64,000 nt of DNA from Brachybacterium sp. YJGR34 (GTDB lineage Bacteria > Actinomycetota > Actinomycetes > Actinomycetales > Dermabacteraceae). The stretch spans positions 58,901 to 122,900 of the forward strand of contig NZ_PNFB01000010.1 of assembly GCF_003347015.1 (NCBI RefSeq), given 5' to 3'. The position numbers and the translations under genes were made by a program. A model generated the notes under the pieces. That model saw nothing but the letters and a program-made list of their open reading frames with translations. It did no database searches and was not told where the DNA came from. Shown one piece after another: positions 51,390-60,070 of the stretch (position 1 is its first letter; each line of letters begins with the position of its first letter).

Positions 51390-53132
51390 TCAGCGGCCGG
51401 GGAAGGTCTTCCGCCGGGCCGTCTCCTCGGTGACGTCGGGAACCCGGTCCAGGAGGGAGAGGCTGCCGGTGTCGCGCGCGCGGAAGTCCGCGAACATGCG
51501 GGAGATGTCCGGCGCACCGAACTCGTCGCGCACGGGTGCGGGGACGGTGAGCATGAGCGCGACGGCGAGACCGATCACCAGCGCGACGCCTCCCGTGGCC
51601 AGGCCCGCCCCGGCGCCCATCGCCAGGGAGTTGACGATGACGTCGAGGAAGCCGACCACCACCAGCACCAGGCCCGCGACCACGCCCGTGGCACGGGCGC
51701 TGACGGCGGGACGGGACAGCAGCGCGGTGCGGCCGAAGAGGGAGACCGCGATGAAGCAGGCGCACAGGACCGCGTCGACCAGATGCAGGAGCGGGCCGCC
51801 CGGCGCCTGGGAGGCCGTGGCGGCGAGCGCCGCGCACAGGTGCCAGAACACGGCCGCGGCGTGCATCACGGCGCTGAACTCGAAGGCCCGCACCGAGTAC
51901 ACCAGCCAGTCGGTGCGGCGGAAGGACAGCGGCATGCTGCGCACGAAGGAGCGCGAGATCATCAGCCCGAAGGCCGCGAAGAGGAAGGGGAGGTAGACGA
52001 AGCCGGTGGCGTGGCTGAGGGAGGCGGCGAACTGCAGCCCCAGCGTGTTGTCCGCGAGCGCGGCGATCACCAGTCCCGCCACGACGGCGCTCGAGAACAC
52101 GTACCAGGAGCGCTCGCGGCGCAGGCCCGAGGCCAGCACGATGGCCAGCAGCAGCGCGGAGACCACCGCACCGGCGAAGGCCATGAGCGAGTACGCCCAG
52201 CCGGTGGTCACCACCCGTCCCACCATCATCACGAGCGAGACCAGCAGCGACAGCGCGGCCGCGCCGGCCACGGCGACCAGCAGCGTCCGCGCCGTGCGCC
52301 GCGCCCGGGCCTGGGGCAGGTAGCCCTCGTGGGCGCGGGGCTCGATCCCGAGGATCCCGCCCAGCAGGAGCAGGGAGACCCCGATGCCGATCCCGACCGG
52401 CGGCCCGTCGGGCAGCGAGGCGAACAGCACCGGGAGGGAGAGCACGAGATCCGCCAGCAGCACGCCGACGGCGACCAGCACGGCCGGGGCCATCCCGACG
52501 ATGCGTGCCACGCGGATCGCCCCCAGCGGCGGGGCGGCGGGGATCCAGCGCAGCAGGTGCACGCCCACGAGGACGCCGAGCCCGATGCCGATGGCGATCT
52601 GGCCCAGCAGGTCCAGCAGGGGGCTGTGGGCGACCGTGAAGGTCGTGGTCAGGGCGGTGGCCAGGCAGAACAGCACGAGCACGTCCCGCAGGGCGTCGAA
52701 GATCCCGAGCTCCTTGAAGCGCTCCGGGAGCACGAAGCCGTCCAGCCGCACCTCGTCCTCGTCCTCGGCGTTCGGCGTCGTGCCGGAGCGGGCGTAGGAG
52801 ACGGTGCGGGGGCGCGGCAGGGGCGCGACCAGCGACTCGGCGTCCCCGTCTCCGTCCTCGAGGGCGGATTCGTCGAGGGCGGGGATCGCCCCGGTGCTGG
52901 CGTCGAGGTCGACGCCCGGGGCCTGCACGGCGCCGACGTCCTCGAGATCGACGGTGTCGTTCTGGCCGCGCGGCATCGCCGGTCCGCGATCGCGCGCCGC
53001 GAGCAGCGGTGCGGCGTAGCGGTCGAACTCGGCGCGGTCGGGGAGGCGATCGGTCGGCAGCGAATGGGGGTCGTCGGTGGCGAAGATCCAGTCCGCATCC
53101 TGGTGCTCGTCGCCGCGAGGATCCCTGTCCAT
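51390..53132 (-). CDS. Large hypothetical membrane protein
   Basis: 580 residues. An acidic, low-complexity cytosolic region (1-130, with LEDVGAVQAPGVDLDASTGAIPALDESALEDGDGD-type sequence) is followed by about 12 membrane helices (150-540) and a short tail (GAPDISRMFADFRARDTGSLSLLDRVPDVTEETA). FKELGIFDALRDVLVLFCLATALTTTFTVAHSPLLD begins the membrane part. I do not recognise a characterised family; similar proteins seem restricted to Micrococcales. GGAGAGAAGG precedes ATG 53132, and it ends 38 bp before uraA, so the two may be co-transcribed. Confidence 0.75.
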   Translation of the reverse strand: MDRDPRGDEHQDADWIFATDDPHSLPTDRLPDRAEFDRYAAPLLAARDRGPAMPRGQNDTVDLEDVGAVQAPGVDLDASTGAIPALDESALEDGDGDAESLVAPLPRPRTVSYARSGTTPNAEDEDEVRLDGFVLPERFKELGIFDALRDVLVLFCLATALTTTFTVAHSPLLDLLGQIAIGIGLGVLVGVHLLRWIPAAPPLGAIRVARIVGMAPAVLVAVGVLLADLVLSLPVLFASLPDGPPVGIGIGVSLLLLGGILGIEPRAHEGYLPQARARRTARTLLVAVAGAAALSLLVSLVMMVGRVVTTGWAYSLMAFAGAVVSALLLAIVLASGLRRERSWYVFSSAVVAGLVIAALADNTLGLQFAASLSHATGFVYLPFLFAAFGLMISRSFVRSMPLSFRRTDWLVYSVRAFEFSAVMHAAAVFWHLCAALAATASQAPGGPLLHLVDAVLCACFIAVSLFGRTALLSRPAVSARATGVVAGLVLVVVGFLDVIVNSLAMGAGAGLATGGVALVIGLAVALMLTVPAPVRDEFGAPDISRMFADFRARDTGSLSLLDRVPDVTEETARRKTFPGR

Positions 53133-53268
53133 CGACCTTCTCTCCTGCCGTGTGGCGCCAAGGACCGTTCCGCCGGGCGGGCGCCGTGGACGCCTCAGCG
53201 CTCCGATCCTAGGGAAGGGCCCTCCCCGAGGCGCGTCGGCGCGCCGTGGTGTCGATGCGTGGTACGTC

Positions 53269-53934
53269 TCAGAGATGGAGACGCTGGGCGAGCTCGTGCC
53301 GGACGGCCGCCCCGCGGACCGTCAGCAGCAGCGCCACCGCGACCACGCAGAGGGCACCGCAGATCGCCGAGGGCAGCGGAGTGGTCACCCAGCCCAGGGC
53401 GAGGAAGACGATCGGGGTGAGGCCCAGCAGCACGGTGAGCCCGCTGTAGACCAGGTACTCCTCGAGCTTCATCCGCGTCACCCGCGCGGTGACCAGCAGG
53501 CCGATGACGGAGGCGGCGCAGAGGATCGGCACCTCGTAGGTCAGCGACCAGGCCGTCCACCCCGAGAGATAGTCCCAGTAGACGCTGACCCCGCTGACCA
53601 GGATCACCAGGTAGACGATCGACTTGGCGAGGTTGCGACGCTTGCGCACCGCCATGAGCACCACCAGCCAGAGCGCGGCGATCCCGAGCCAGAGGCTGCG
53701 CAGCACCCCGATCCCCTCGGGGCCGGGCCGGAACAGCAGCTGGGCGAGGAAGGAGAGGGCGATCACGCCGAGCGAGACGAGGAACAGCGCCCGCAGCACC
53801 CGGCGCCGCGAGAAGCGCAGCGGCACGTCGGGCCGGGGCCCGGGCGCGGCCTCCCCGGTGAGGTCGCCGCGGCACAGGGGGCACCGCGCCCACGTCCCCT
53901 CGACGTCGACGGCGCAGGCCGGGCAGCGCCTCAC
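53269..53934 (-). CDS. DUF6320 domain membrane protein with N-terminal zinc ribbon
   Basis: 221 residues from GTG 53934 overlapping the preceding stop (GTGA). CPAC (residues 4-7) and CPLC (18-21) make a zinc ribbon; from ~45 there are six helices in the DUF6320 pattern (FSRRRVLRALFLVSLGVIALSFL, RRNLAKSIVYLVILVSGVSVYWDYLSGW). Function unknown. It is the third gene of an overlapping operon with the acyltransferase and hydrolase, an association I recall from Firmicutes, which points to a shared lipid or envelope function. Confidence 0.88.
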   Translation of the reverse strand: MRRCPACAVDVEGTWARCPLCRGDLTGEAAPGPRPDVPLRFSRRRVLRALFLVSLGVIALSFLAQLLFRPGPEGIGVLRSLWLGIAALWLVVLMAVRKRRNLAKSIVYLVILVSGVSVYWDYLSGWTAWSLTYEVPILCAASVIGLLVTARVTRMKLEEYLVYSGLTVLLGLTPIVFLALGWVTTPLPSAICGALCVVAVALLLTVRGAAVRHELAQRLHL

Positions 53935-55427
53935 GGTGCCCCCTCCGCGAGCTCCTCCTCGGTGGTGCGCGCGGCCGCGACGGTGACGTCGACGCCGGCG
54001 CCGCTGAGCAGGCGCGCGAACTCCCGCACGTGGTCCGTCTGCACGAACGGGGAGGTGAAGGCGAGGGTGAGCTGTCCGGCGTGGGACATGGCGCAGAACT
54101 GGGGACGGACGGCGGAGACCTCGAACAGCATCCGTCCCACCTGGGACTCGGCGGGCTCGGGCAGCGTCACCCGGCCCAGGTTGGAGACCGCGACGGTGAG
54201 GCCTCGGTTGGTGCCGTGGTTGATCGCCCGCAGCAGCGCGTCCTTGAGCGGGCGCGGGACGATGCGGGCGAAGGGGAGGCGCTCCACCCGGATCAGGCGG
54301 CGCAGCCGTCGTTCGAGCTTCTCGGGCGTGGCCTCGGCGTCGAACTCCTCCTGGAGGTGCCGCGCGATCGCGCCCACCGCATCGGCGGCCGCGTCGCCCT
54401 CGCCGAAGGTGTGCTCGACCCGGATGGTCGCGAAGAAGTTGCGCGCCGAGGTCGAGGGGAAGAACTGCCGCAGGTTCACCGGCACCGACGCCCCCATCGT
54501 GCGGGCCGCCCCGAGATCCCCGGCGGAGCGGCGGACGGCGTCGAAGAACACGGCGGTGAGGTACATCGTCAGCGCCACGCCCTCGCGCTTGGCCAGGGCG
54601 AGCACCGGTCCGACGGGCATCGAGAGCTCCACGACGCGGGTGCGGAAGTCCGGGGTGCGCGTGCCGCGCACGCGATGGACGCGGCGGGCCGACGGCCGCG
54701 GGGCGGCGGGGCCGGCCGCGGCGCGGACCTGCCGCCGGCTGCGCTCCCGCTGCCGCGCCTCCTGGACGGTGAGGACGGCCGGGGCGGCCTCGCGGCTGAA
54801 CTCCGCCTCGTGCTCCGCCGGCGAGGCGGCCGGCGGGCTGCGGCGACGGAAGTAGTGCGCGAAGGAGTCCACCGCCAGCTCGTGCACCTCCTCGGCGGCC
54901 TCGGCCCCGGGATGGGTGCCGACGGCCTCCGGCGCCGGATCGGGCCGCTCGGCGGAGCCGGGCCGGGCCTCGTCCTCCTCGTCCTGCGCCGTGGTGCCGT
55001 CCAGGGCGCGCGCCCGCAGCCGGGCGTACACGGTGACCAGGTCGGTGAGGAACCACAGCGCCCCGGTGCCGTCGGAGAGCGCGTGGAAGACCTCGAGGCT
55101 GATCCGTCGGCGGTGGTGGAGGACCCGGAACAGCAGGGTGCGCCGGTCGGACTGGTAGATCGGGGCGCAGCTGGGCTCGAGGTCGGGCCGGACCTGCGGG
55201 TGCAGGTCGCTGTCCTGGAGGTAGTACCAGAACACGCCGCGCCGCAGCACGGCGTGGTAGAGCGGGAAGCGGGCGTAGGTGATGTCCAGCGCCTCCTGCA
55301 GCAGGACGGGGTCGACCTCGTGGTCCGTCTCGGCGCTCATGCGGAACACCTTGGGGTCCACGTCGCTGCGGGCCGCGAGGAAGATGTTCGAGGCGTTGTC
55401 CAGGCGGACCCAGTGCCGACGGCTCAC
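53931..55427 (-). CDS. Condensation-superfamily acyltransferase (alcohol acetyltransferase-like)
   Basis: 498 residues. The N-terminal lobe includes RLDNASNIFLAARSDVDPKVFRMSAE, FPLYHAVLRRGVFWYYLQ and the catalytic HxxxDG motif in EVFHALSDGTGALWFL; an acidic, low-complexity insert spans ~150-245. The C-terminal lobe has GASVPVNLRQFFPSTSARNFFAT and VSNLGRVTLPE, as in wax synthase/PapA and alcohol acetyltransferases. It should transfer an acyl group from a CoA or carrier donor to an alcohol. Both ends overlap neighbours by 4 bp, so stoichiometric co-expression is likely. Confidence 0.88.
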   Translation of the reverse strand: MSRRHWVRLDNASNIFLAARSDVDPKVFRMSAETDHEVDPVLLQEALDITYARFPLYHAVLRRGVFWYYLQDSDLHPQVRPDLEPSCAPIYQSDRRTLLFRVLHHRRRISLEVFHALSDGTGALWFLTDLVTVYARLRARALDGTTAQDEEDEARPGSAERPDPAPEAVGTHPGAEAAEEVHELAVDSFAHYFRRRSPPAASPAEHEAEFSREAAPAVLTVQEARQRERSRRQVRAAAGPAAPRPSARRVHRVRGTRTPDFRTRVVELSMPVGPVLALAKREGVALTMYLTAVFFDAVRRSAGDLGAARTMGASVPVNLRQFFPSTSARNFFATIRVEHTFGEGDAAADAVGAIARHLQEEFDAEATPEKLERRLRRLIRVERLPFARIVPRPLKDALLRAINHGTNRGLTVAVSNLGRVTLPEPAESQVGRMLFEVSAVRPQFCAMSHAGQLTLAFTSPFVQTDHVREFARLLSGAGVDVTVAAARTTEEELAEGAP

Positions 55428-56362
55428 GACGGGCTCCCCTCGTCGAGGAACTCGTTGATCACCTCGTAGGCGTCCCGCAGCGGCCGGGCGAAGCGCGGCA
55501 GGGTGATGAACCCGTGCAGCGACTCAGTGACCCGGTGCGTGCGCACGCGGGCCCCGGCGGCGGCGAGCGCGGCCGCGTAGGCCTCGCCCTCGTCGCACAG
55601 CAGGTCGAGCTCCGCGGTGATCATCAGCGTCGAGGGCTGGCCGGAGAGGTCCTCGGACATCAGCGGCGCGACCAGCCGGTTCCTCCGCTGCTCGGGGTCG
55701 GGGACGTACATCTCGAAGTAGTCCTGCACCTCGGTGGAGGTCAGGCGGTAGTCGCTGCCGTGGTGGCGCACCGACTCGAAGGGCGAGGTGGCGGGGTCGT
55801 GGTCCCAGTGCGTGACGGGGTAGAGCAGGATCTGCCGGCTCGGCCCGCGATGGCCGCGCTCGCGCAGCAGCAGGGAGACGGCCGCGGCGAGGTTGCCGCC
55901 GGCGGAGTCGCCCACCAGCACGATCTGGTCGGCGTCGACGAGCCCGGCCCGGCCCGGATCCTCGAGCACCCGCTTGGCGGCGCCGTAGCAGTCGGTGAGT
56001 CCGGCGGGGAAGGGGTGCTCCGGAGCCAGCCGGTAGTCCACCGAGGCCACCCGGCAGCCGGTGAGGTCCGCCATGGTGGCGCAGGCGGGGGTGTAGCTCT
56101 CGATGTCCCCTGTGACCCAGCCGCCCCCGTGGAAGAAGAGCAGCAGCTCCTCGCGGCGCTGCACGCGCGGGGTGAAGACCCGCACCGGGACCCGCCGGTT
56201 GTCCTCGTCGGAGAAGGTGTCCCAGGGCGGGGTGCGATAGCGCGGCACCGGCAGGGAGGCCAGCTGCCGCTGGAGGTGCCGCACCCGTTCGTAGTCCTCG
56301 CGGACGTCGACGCGCCCCGCCCGGGCGATCAGGCGCATCGTCGCCCTCGACAGGCGGTTCAC
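55424..56362 (-). CDS. Alpha/beta hydrolase, hormone-sensitive-lipase type
   Basis: 312 residues. The oxyanion-hole motif FFHGGGWVTGD (residues 77-86), nucleophile GDSAGGN (Ser153), acid in ITAELDLLCDEG and His in ESLHGFIT make a complete triad of HSL (carboxylesterase type IV) order. SVDYRLAPEHPFPAGLTDC is typical. No signal peptide is visible, so it acts in the cytosol. As first gene of the hydrolase-acyltransferase-DUF6320 operon it may deacylate what the acyltransferase makes, or supply its substrate. Confidence 0.93.
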   Translation of the reverse strand: MNRLSRATMRLIARAGRVDVREDYERVRHLQRQLASLPVPRYRTPPWDTFSDEDNRRVPVRVFTPRVQRREELLLFFHGGGWVTGDIESYTPACATMADLTGCRVASVDYRLAPEHPFPAGLTDCYGAAKRVLEDPGRAGLVDADQIVLVGDSAGGNLAAAVSLLLRERGHRGPSRQILLYPVTHWDHDPATSPFESVRHHGSDYRLTSTEVQDYFEMYVPDPEQRRNRLVAPLMSEDLSGQPSTLMITAELDLLCDEGEAYAAALAAAGARVRTHRVTESLHGFITLPRFARPLRDAYEVINEFLDEGSPS

Positions 56363-56429
56363 GGGCGCGCGTCCTCAGCGCCGGGCAGCGGCTCCATGCG
56401 CCCCAGGATAGACGCCCTGCCGGGACCGC

Positions 56430-56924
56430 TCAGCGCAGCGTCCGCCGCTCCCCCGCGAAGCGGATCGCGGGATCCGCGGCCGTGCCGTCCTCGCCCATCT
56501 CCACCACGGGGCCGATCAGCAGACGATGGGTGGCGGCGTCGACCGCCTGCTCGAGGCGCAGCGCGAAGTGGGCGAGGCCGCCGGGCAGGATCGCGTCGCC
56601 GTCGCCGGTGCGGTCCACCGCGAGCCCGCTGAGCGCTCCGAGCAGCGGAGCTCCCGGGGTGCCGAAGCGATCGGCGAGGTGCTGCTGGTCCTCCGCGAGC
56701 ACGGTCAGGCACAGGTGCCCTGCCTCCTCCGCGGCCTCCGCGGCGCGCGAGAGGCCGTACAGCGCGACCAGCATCGTCGGCGGATCGTAGGAGACGTCGA
56801 GATAGGAGTCGACGGTGACGAGGACGTCGTGCCCGCCCTGGCGGGTGCTCATCACCGCCAGGCCCGCGGCGATCAGGTCGCTGGTGCGGCGGTAGTCCTC
56901 CTGGTCCACGCTCCCCGGCGCCAC
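56430..56924 (-). CDS. Flavin reductase family protein
   Basis: 164 residues from GTG 56924 (or GTG 56909, which has GGAG upstream). One split-barrel FMN-binding domain: DLIAAGLAVMSTRQGGHDVLVTVDSYLDVSYDPPTMLVALYG, LCLTVLAEDQQHLADRFG and ATHRLLIGPVVEM. Members reduce free flavin with NAD(P)H for a monooxygenase partner, which is not present nearby. It starts 4 bp after YccF ends, so the two are probably one transcript. Confidence 0.82.
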   Translation of the reverse strand: MAPGSVDQEDYRRTSDLIAAGLAVMSTRQGGHDVLVTVDSYLDVSYDPPTMLVALYGLSRAAEAAEEAGHLCLTVLAEDQQHLADRFGTPGAPLLGALSGLAVDRTGDGDAILPGGLAHFALRLEQAVDAATHRLLIGPVVEMGEDGTAADPAIRFAGERRTLR

Positions 56925-56928
56925 CGGC

Positions 56929-57348
56929 TCAGCCGGCCGTCGGCAGCATGCGGGCCCGGGCGGCGTCCGAGTCCACGATCTCCTTGCCGAAGGGGAAGCA
57001 CGTGACCGGGATGAGCTTGAGGTTCGCCCAGGCCAGCGGGATGCCGATGATCGTCACGGCCTGCGCGACGGCGGTCACCACGTGGCCGAGGGCGAGCCAC
57101 CAGCCGGCGATGACGAACCACAGGACGTTGCCGATGGTGCTGCCGGCGCCGCCGCGGTGGGTGTCCACGACCTCGCGCCCGAAGGGCCAGATCACGAAGC
57201 CCGCGATGCGGAAGGACGCGATCCCGAAGGGGATGGTGACGATGAAGATGCAGGCGATCACCCCGGCCACGAGGTAGCCCAGGAACAGGGCCCAGCCGGC
57301 GGTGACCACCCAGATGATGTTGAGGACCAGAGCGAGGAGAGAGCGCAT
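56929..57348 (-). CDS. YccF domain-containing membrane protein
   Basis: 139 residues from ATG 57348. Two YccF repeats are seen: NIIWVVTAGWALFLGYLVAGVIACIFIVTIPFGIASFRIAGFVIWPFGREVV and NVLWFVIAGWWLALGHVVTAVAQAVTIIGIPLAWANLKLIPVTCFPFGKEIV. Each has the N-x-x-W...PxG pattern. Function unknown; some members influence inner-membrane stress in E. coli. A TAAGCT box six bases before the ATG favours this start over the GTG at 57354 and implies a leaderless mRNA. Confidence 0.92.
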   Translation of the reverse strand: MRSLLALVLNIIWVVTAGWALFLGYLVAGVIACIFIVTIPFGIASFRIAGFVIWPFGREVVDTHRGGAGSTIGNVLWFVIAGWWLALGHVVTAVAQAVTIIGIPLAWANLKLIPVTCFPFGKEIVDSDAARARMLPTAG

Positions 57349-57354
57349 GGGCAC

Positions 57355-57360
57355 AGCTTA
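57355..57360 (-). promoter_or_regulatory. -10 box (TAAGCT) of leaderless yccF promoter
   Basis: TAAGCT, six bases, ATG 57348. It lies 78 bp from the facing argS -10 box. Confidence 0.6.
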
Positions 57361-57438
57361 GGCACCGTGCCCGACGGCGGCCAGGGGGCCGTCCCCCGGC
57401 CCGGGGTGCAGGAATCCTCCGTCCCGGCGCGCGCCGAT

Positions 57439-57444
57439 TACGCT
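57439..57444 (+). promoter_or_regulatory. -10 box (TACGCT) of leaderless argS promoter
   Basis: TACGCT, then GGCCCC, then ATG 57451. Confidence 0.6.
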
Positions 57445-57450
57445 GGCCCC

Positions 57451-59214
57451 ATGTCTGCTCCCGAGATCGCGCTGACCGAGCGCTTCCAGTCCGCCTTCGC
57501 CGCCGCCTTCGGGCCCGAGCACGCCGAGGCGGACCCGATCATCCGCCCGTCCCAGTTCGCGGACTTCCAGTGCAATGCCGCGATGGGCCTCGCCAAGCGC
57601 CTGGGCCGGAAGCCCCGCGACATCGCCGCGGAGATCCTCGCGGCCGTCGATCTCGAGGACATCGCCGAGACGCCGGAGATCGCCGGCCCCGGCTTCCTGA
57701 ACATCCGCCTGCGCACCGACTGGATCGCTGCGCAGGCCGCCCAGCTGGGCGCCGACGAGCACCTCGGGGTCCCCTCCCCCGACGCGGCGGAGACCGTGGT
57801 CGTGGACTACTCGGCGCCCAACGTCGCCAAGGAGATGCACGTGGGCCACCTGCGCACCACGGTGGTGGGCGACTCGATCGCCCGCACCCTGGAGAAGCTC
57901 GGCCATCGCGTGATCCGCCAGAACCACATCGGCGACTGGGGCACGCCCTTCGGCATGCTCATCGAGCATCTGCTCGAGGTGGGCGAGGACAGCGCCGAGG
58001 CGGGCCTGCTGACCACGGACCCCAACGCCTTCTACCAGGCGGCCAGGGCGTCGTTCGATGCGGCGGAGGCCGCGGGAGCCGCCGCGGACGGGAGCGACTT
58101 CGCCTCCCGCGCCCGCGCCCGCGTGGCGACCCTGCAGTCCGGCGACGAGGAGTCGATGCGGATCTGGGTCCACCTGGTGGAGCTGTCCAAGGAGTACTTC
58201 CACCGCATCTACGACATCCTCGACGTCACCCTCGCCGACGAGCACCTCGCCGGGGAGTCGACGTACAACGACCAGCTCGAGATCGTCTGCAAGGATCTCG
58301 AGGCCGATGGCATCGCCCGGATCTCCGACGGGGCGCTGTGCGTCTTCCCCGCGGGCTTCACGGGCCGGGACGAGCAGCCGCTGCCGCTGATCATCCGCAA
58401 GTCCGACGGCGGCTACGGCTACGCCACCACCGATCTCGCCGCGATCCGGCACCGGGTGCGCGACCTCGGCGCCGACCGCATCGCCTACGTCGTGGGCGCG
58501 GCCCAGGAGCTGCACTTCCAGATGGTCTTCACCGCCGCGCGCGAGGCCTCCTGGCTGCCGGGCGAGGTCGAGGCGCAGCATGTGAAGATCGGCTCCGTCC
58601 TCGGCGAGGACGGCAAGATCCTGCGCACCCGCTCCGGCTCCTCGCTGCGCCTGATGGCGCTGCTGGAGGAGGCGGTGGCGACCGCGCAGACCGTGATCGA
58701 CGAGCTGCGGCCCGATCTGCCCGCGGACGAGCGCGCCGCGATCGCCCGGGACATCGGCATCGGCGGGGTGAAGTACGCGGACCTCTCCACCGCCCACGAT
58801 TCCGACTACACCTTCGACCTGGACCGCATGCTCGCGCTGACCGGCAACACCGCCCCGTACCTGCAGTACGCGGTGGCTCGGATCCGGTCGATCGGGCGCA
58901 AGGCCGCGGCGCAGGGCGTGACCGCGGCCGCCGCCCCGCGCATCGAGAACGACGCCGAGCGCGCGCTCGCGCTGCAGCTGCTGGAGTTCGGGCCGACGCT
59001 CGGCGCCGTGGGCGCCGCCTACGAGCCGCACCGGCTGTGCGCCTACCTGTTCGCGCTCGCGCAGGCGTTCACGAGCTTCTACGAGGCCTCCCCCATCCTC
59101 AAGGAGTCCGACCAGCAGGTCCGCTCCGGACGCCTCGCTCTCGCCCAGCTCACCGAGCGGGTCCTCGTCGAGGGCCTCGACGCGCTGGGGGTGCGCGCGC
59201 CGCAGCAGATGTGA
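57451..59214 (+). CDS. argS: Arginyl-tRNA synthetase
   Basis: 587 residues. The N-terminal tRNA-recognition domain (Add1, ~1-100) is followed by DYSAPNVAKEMHVGHLRTTVVGDSIARTLE, holding the HIGH-type motif HVGH, by IRQNHIGDWGTPFGMLIEHLLE, and a C-terminal anticodon-binding domain ending ALGVRAPQQM. ILRTRSGSSLRLMALLEEA replaces the KMSKR region in the usual ArgRS way. It charges tRNA-Arg. ATG 57451 follows a -10 box at six bases; the frame extends upstream but in non-coding sequence. Confidence 0.97.
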   Translation: MSAPEIALTERFQSAFAAAFGPEHAEADPIIRPSQFADFQCNAAMGLAKRLGRKPRDIAAEILAAVDLEDIAETPEIAGPGFLNIRLRTDWIAAQAAQLGADEHLGVPSPDAAETVVVDYSAPNVAKEMHVGHLRTTVVGDSIARTLEKLGHRVIRQNHIGDWGTPFGMLIEHLLEVGEDSAEAGLLTTDPNAFYQAARASFDAAEAAGAAADGSDFASRARARVATLQSGDEESMRIWVHLVELSKEYFHRIYDILDVTLADEHLAGESTYNDQLEIVCKDLEADGIARISDGALCVFPAGFTGRDEQPLPLIIRKSDGGYGYATTDLAAIRHRVRDLGADRIAYVVGAAQELHFQMVFTAAREASWLPGEVEAQHVKIGSVLGEDGKILRTRSGSSLRLMALLEEAVATAQTVIDELRPDLPADERAAIARDIGIGGVKYADLSTAHDSDYTFDLDRMLALTGNTAPYLQYAVARIRSIGRKAAAQGVTAAAAPRIENDAERALALQLLEFGPTLGAVGAAYEPHRLCAYLFALAQAFTSFYEASPILKESDQQVRSGRLALAQLTERVLVEGLDALGVRAPQQM

Positions 59215-59386
59215 CCTCGCCGCGCGGAGCATCCGGCACATCGGAGCAATTCGGGCAGATGGCTCCGGGGACATCCGCCCAGGACGGAGCGTTACCCAAC
59301 CGTGCTCCGCACCAGGGGCAGAACACCTGGTCACGGCTGTGAGGACTTTCTAGGCTTGGACGGTGCCGCCGATTCGCTCCGTTCAT
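59150..59386 (-). CDS. Possible small zinc-ribbon protein antisense to argS end
   Basis: A 78-residue frame with CPWC and, 16 residues later, CPNC (VFCPWCGARLGN...GAICPNC), a spacing that suits a zinc ribbon. The start is unclear: ATG 59386 or an in-frame GTG around 59329. It overlaps the last 65 bp of argS and the first 24 bp of the next gene on the opposite strand. Third-position GC of the middle part is about 73 percent, lower than neighbouring genes. It may be a real small gene, a gene remnant, or chance. Confidence 0.3.
   Translation of the reverse strand: MNGANRRHRPSLESPHSRDQVFCPWCGARLGNAPSWADVPGAICPNCSDVPDAPRGEVTSAAARAPPARRGPRRGPAR
59351..59356 (+). promoter_or_regulatory. -10 box (TAGGCT) of a leaderless promoter
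   Basis: TAGGCT, then TGGACG, then GTG 59363 of the lysoplasmalogenase-family gene. Confidence 0.6.
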
Positions 59387-60070
59387 CTCGCGCTGTGGGT
59401 GACGTATGCCCTCGTGGTGGTGATGCACATCGGAGCGCTGGTGGCGGGGTCGGAGATCCTGCGGTGGATCACCCAGCTGCTGTTCGCCCCGCTGCTCACG
59501 GCGGCGCTGCTGACGGCCATGCCGCGCAGCACCCGCACCACCACGCTGCTGCTGTGCGGCGTGACGTGCGCCTGGGTCGGGGACTTCCTCGGCCTGGCCC
59601 TGCCCACGCCCGCCACCCCCGCCGTGGTGCTCTGCTTCATCGCCGCGCTGCTGTGCTACACCGGGGCGCTCTTCCCGCGGTGGAGCCGCACCCGGGACCC
59701 GCTGCGCATCGCCCTCGCGATCCCCTACGGCGGGGTGGTGATCGGGCTGTTCGTGGCCTGTGCCGACGGCGCCGGCGCCCTGCTGCCGGTGGTCGCGGCC
59801 TACGCTGTCGCGCTGGCCACGATGGCCTTCCTCTCCGCGGGCAGCAACGGCCTGACCTGGAGCGGCGGGACCCTGTTCCTGCTGTCCAGCTCGCTGTTGG
59901 CGATGGACTGGTTCCTGCCGGGCGCCTCGATCGCGCTCAGCACGGTGCTGGTGATGACGACCTACGCCGTGGGCCACGCCCTCCTGATCGGCGGGATGAT
60001 CCACGCGATGCCGCAGCGCCGCTGGACCCCCTGCCGTTCCGGCTCCGCCCTGGTGATCGTCGAGAACTAG
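59363..60070 (+). CDS. Lysoplasmalogenase (YhhN / TMEM86) family membrane protein
   Basis: 235 residues from GTG 59363, eight hydrophobic helices. The two conserved acidic positions of YhhN lie in CAWVGDFLGL and LAMDWFLPGA, and ATYAVGHALL-like sequence (TTYAVGHALLIGGMI) ends the fold. TMEM86B hydrolyses the vinyl ether bond of lysoplasmalogens; bacterial members are less well known. The last 4 bp overlap the stop of the convergent hydrolase gene. Confidence 0.85.
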   Translation: MPPIRSVHLALWVTYALVVVMHIGALVAGSEILRWITQLLFAPLLTAALLTAMPRSTRTTTLLLCGVTCAWVGDFLGLALPTPATPAVVLCFIAALLCYTGALFPRWSRTRDPLRIALAIPYGGVVIGLFVACADGAGALLPVVAAYAVALATMAFLSAGSNGLTWSGGTLFLLSSSLLAMDWFLPGASIALSTVLVMTTYAVGHALLIGGMIHAMPQRRWTPCRSGSALVIVEN

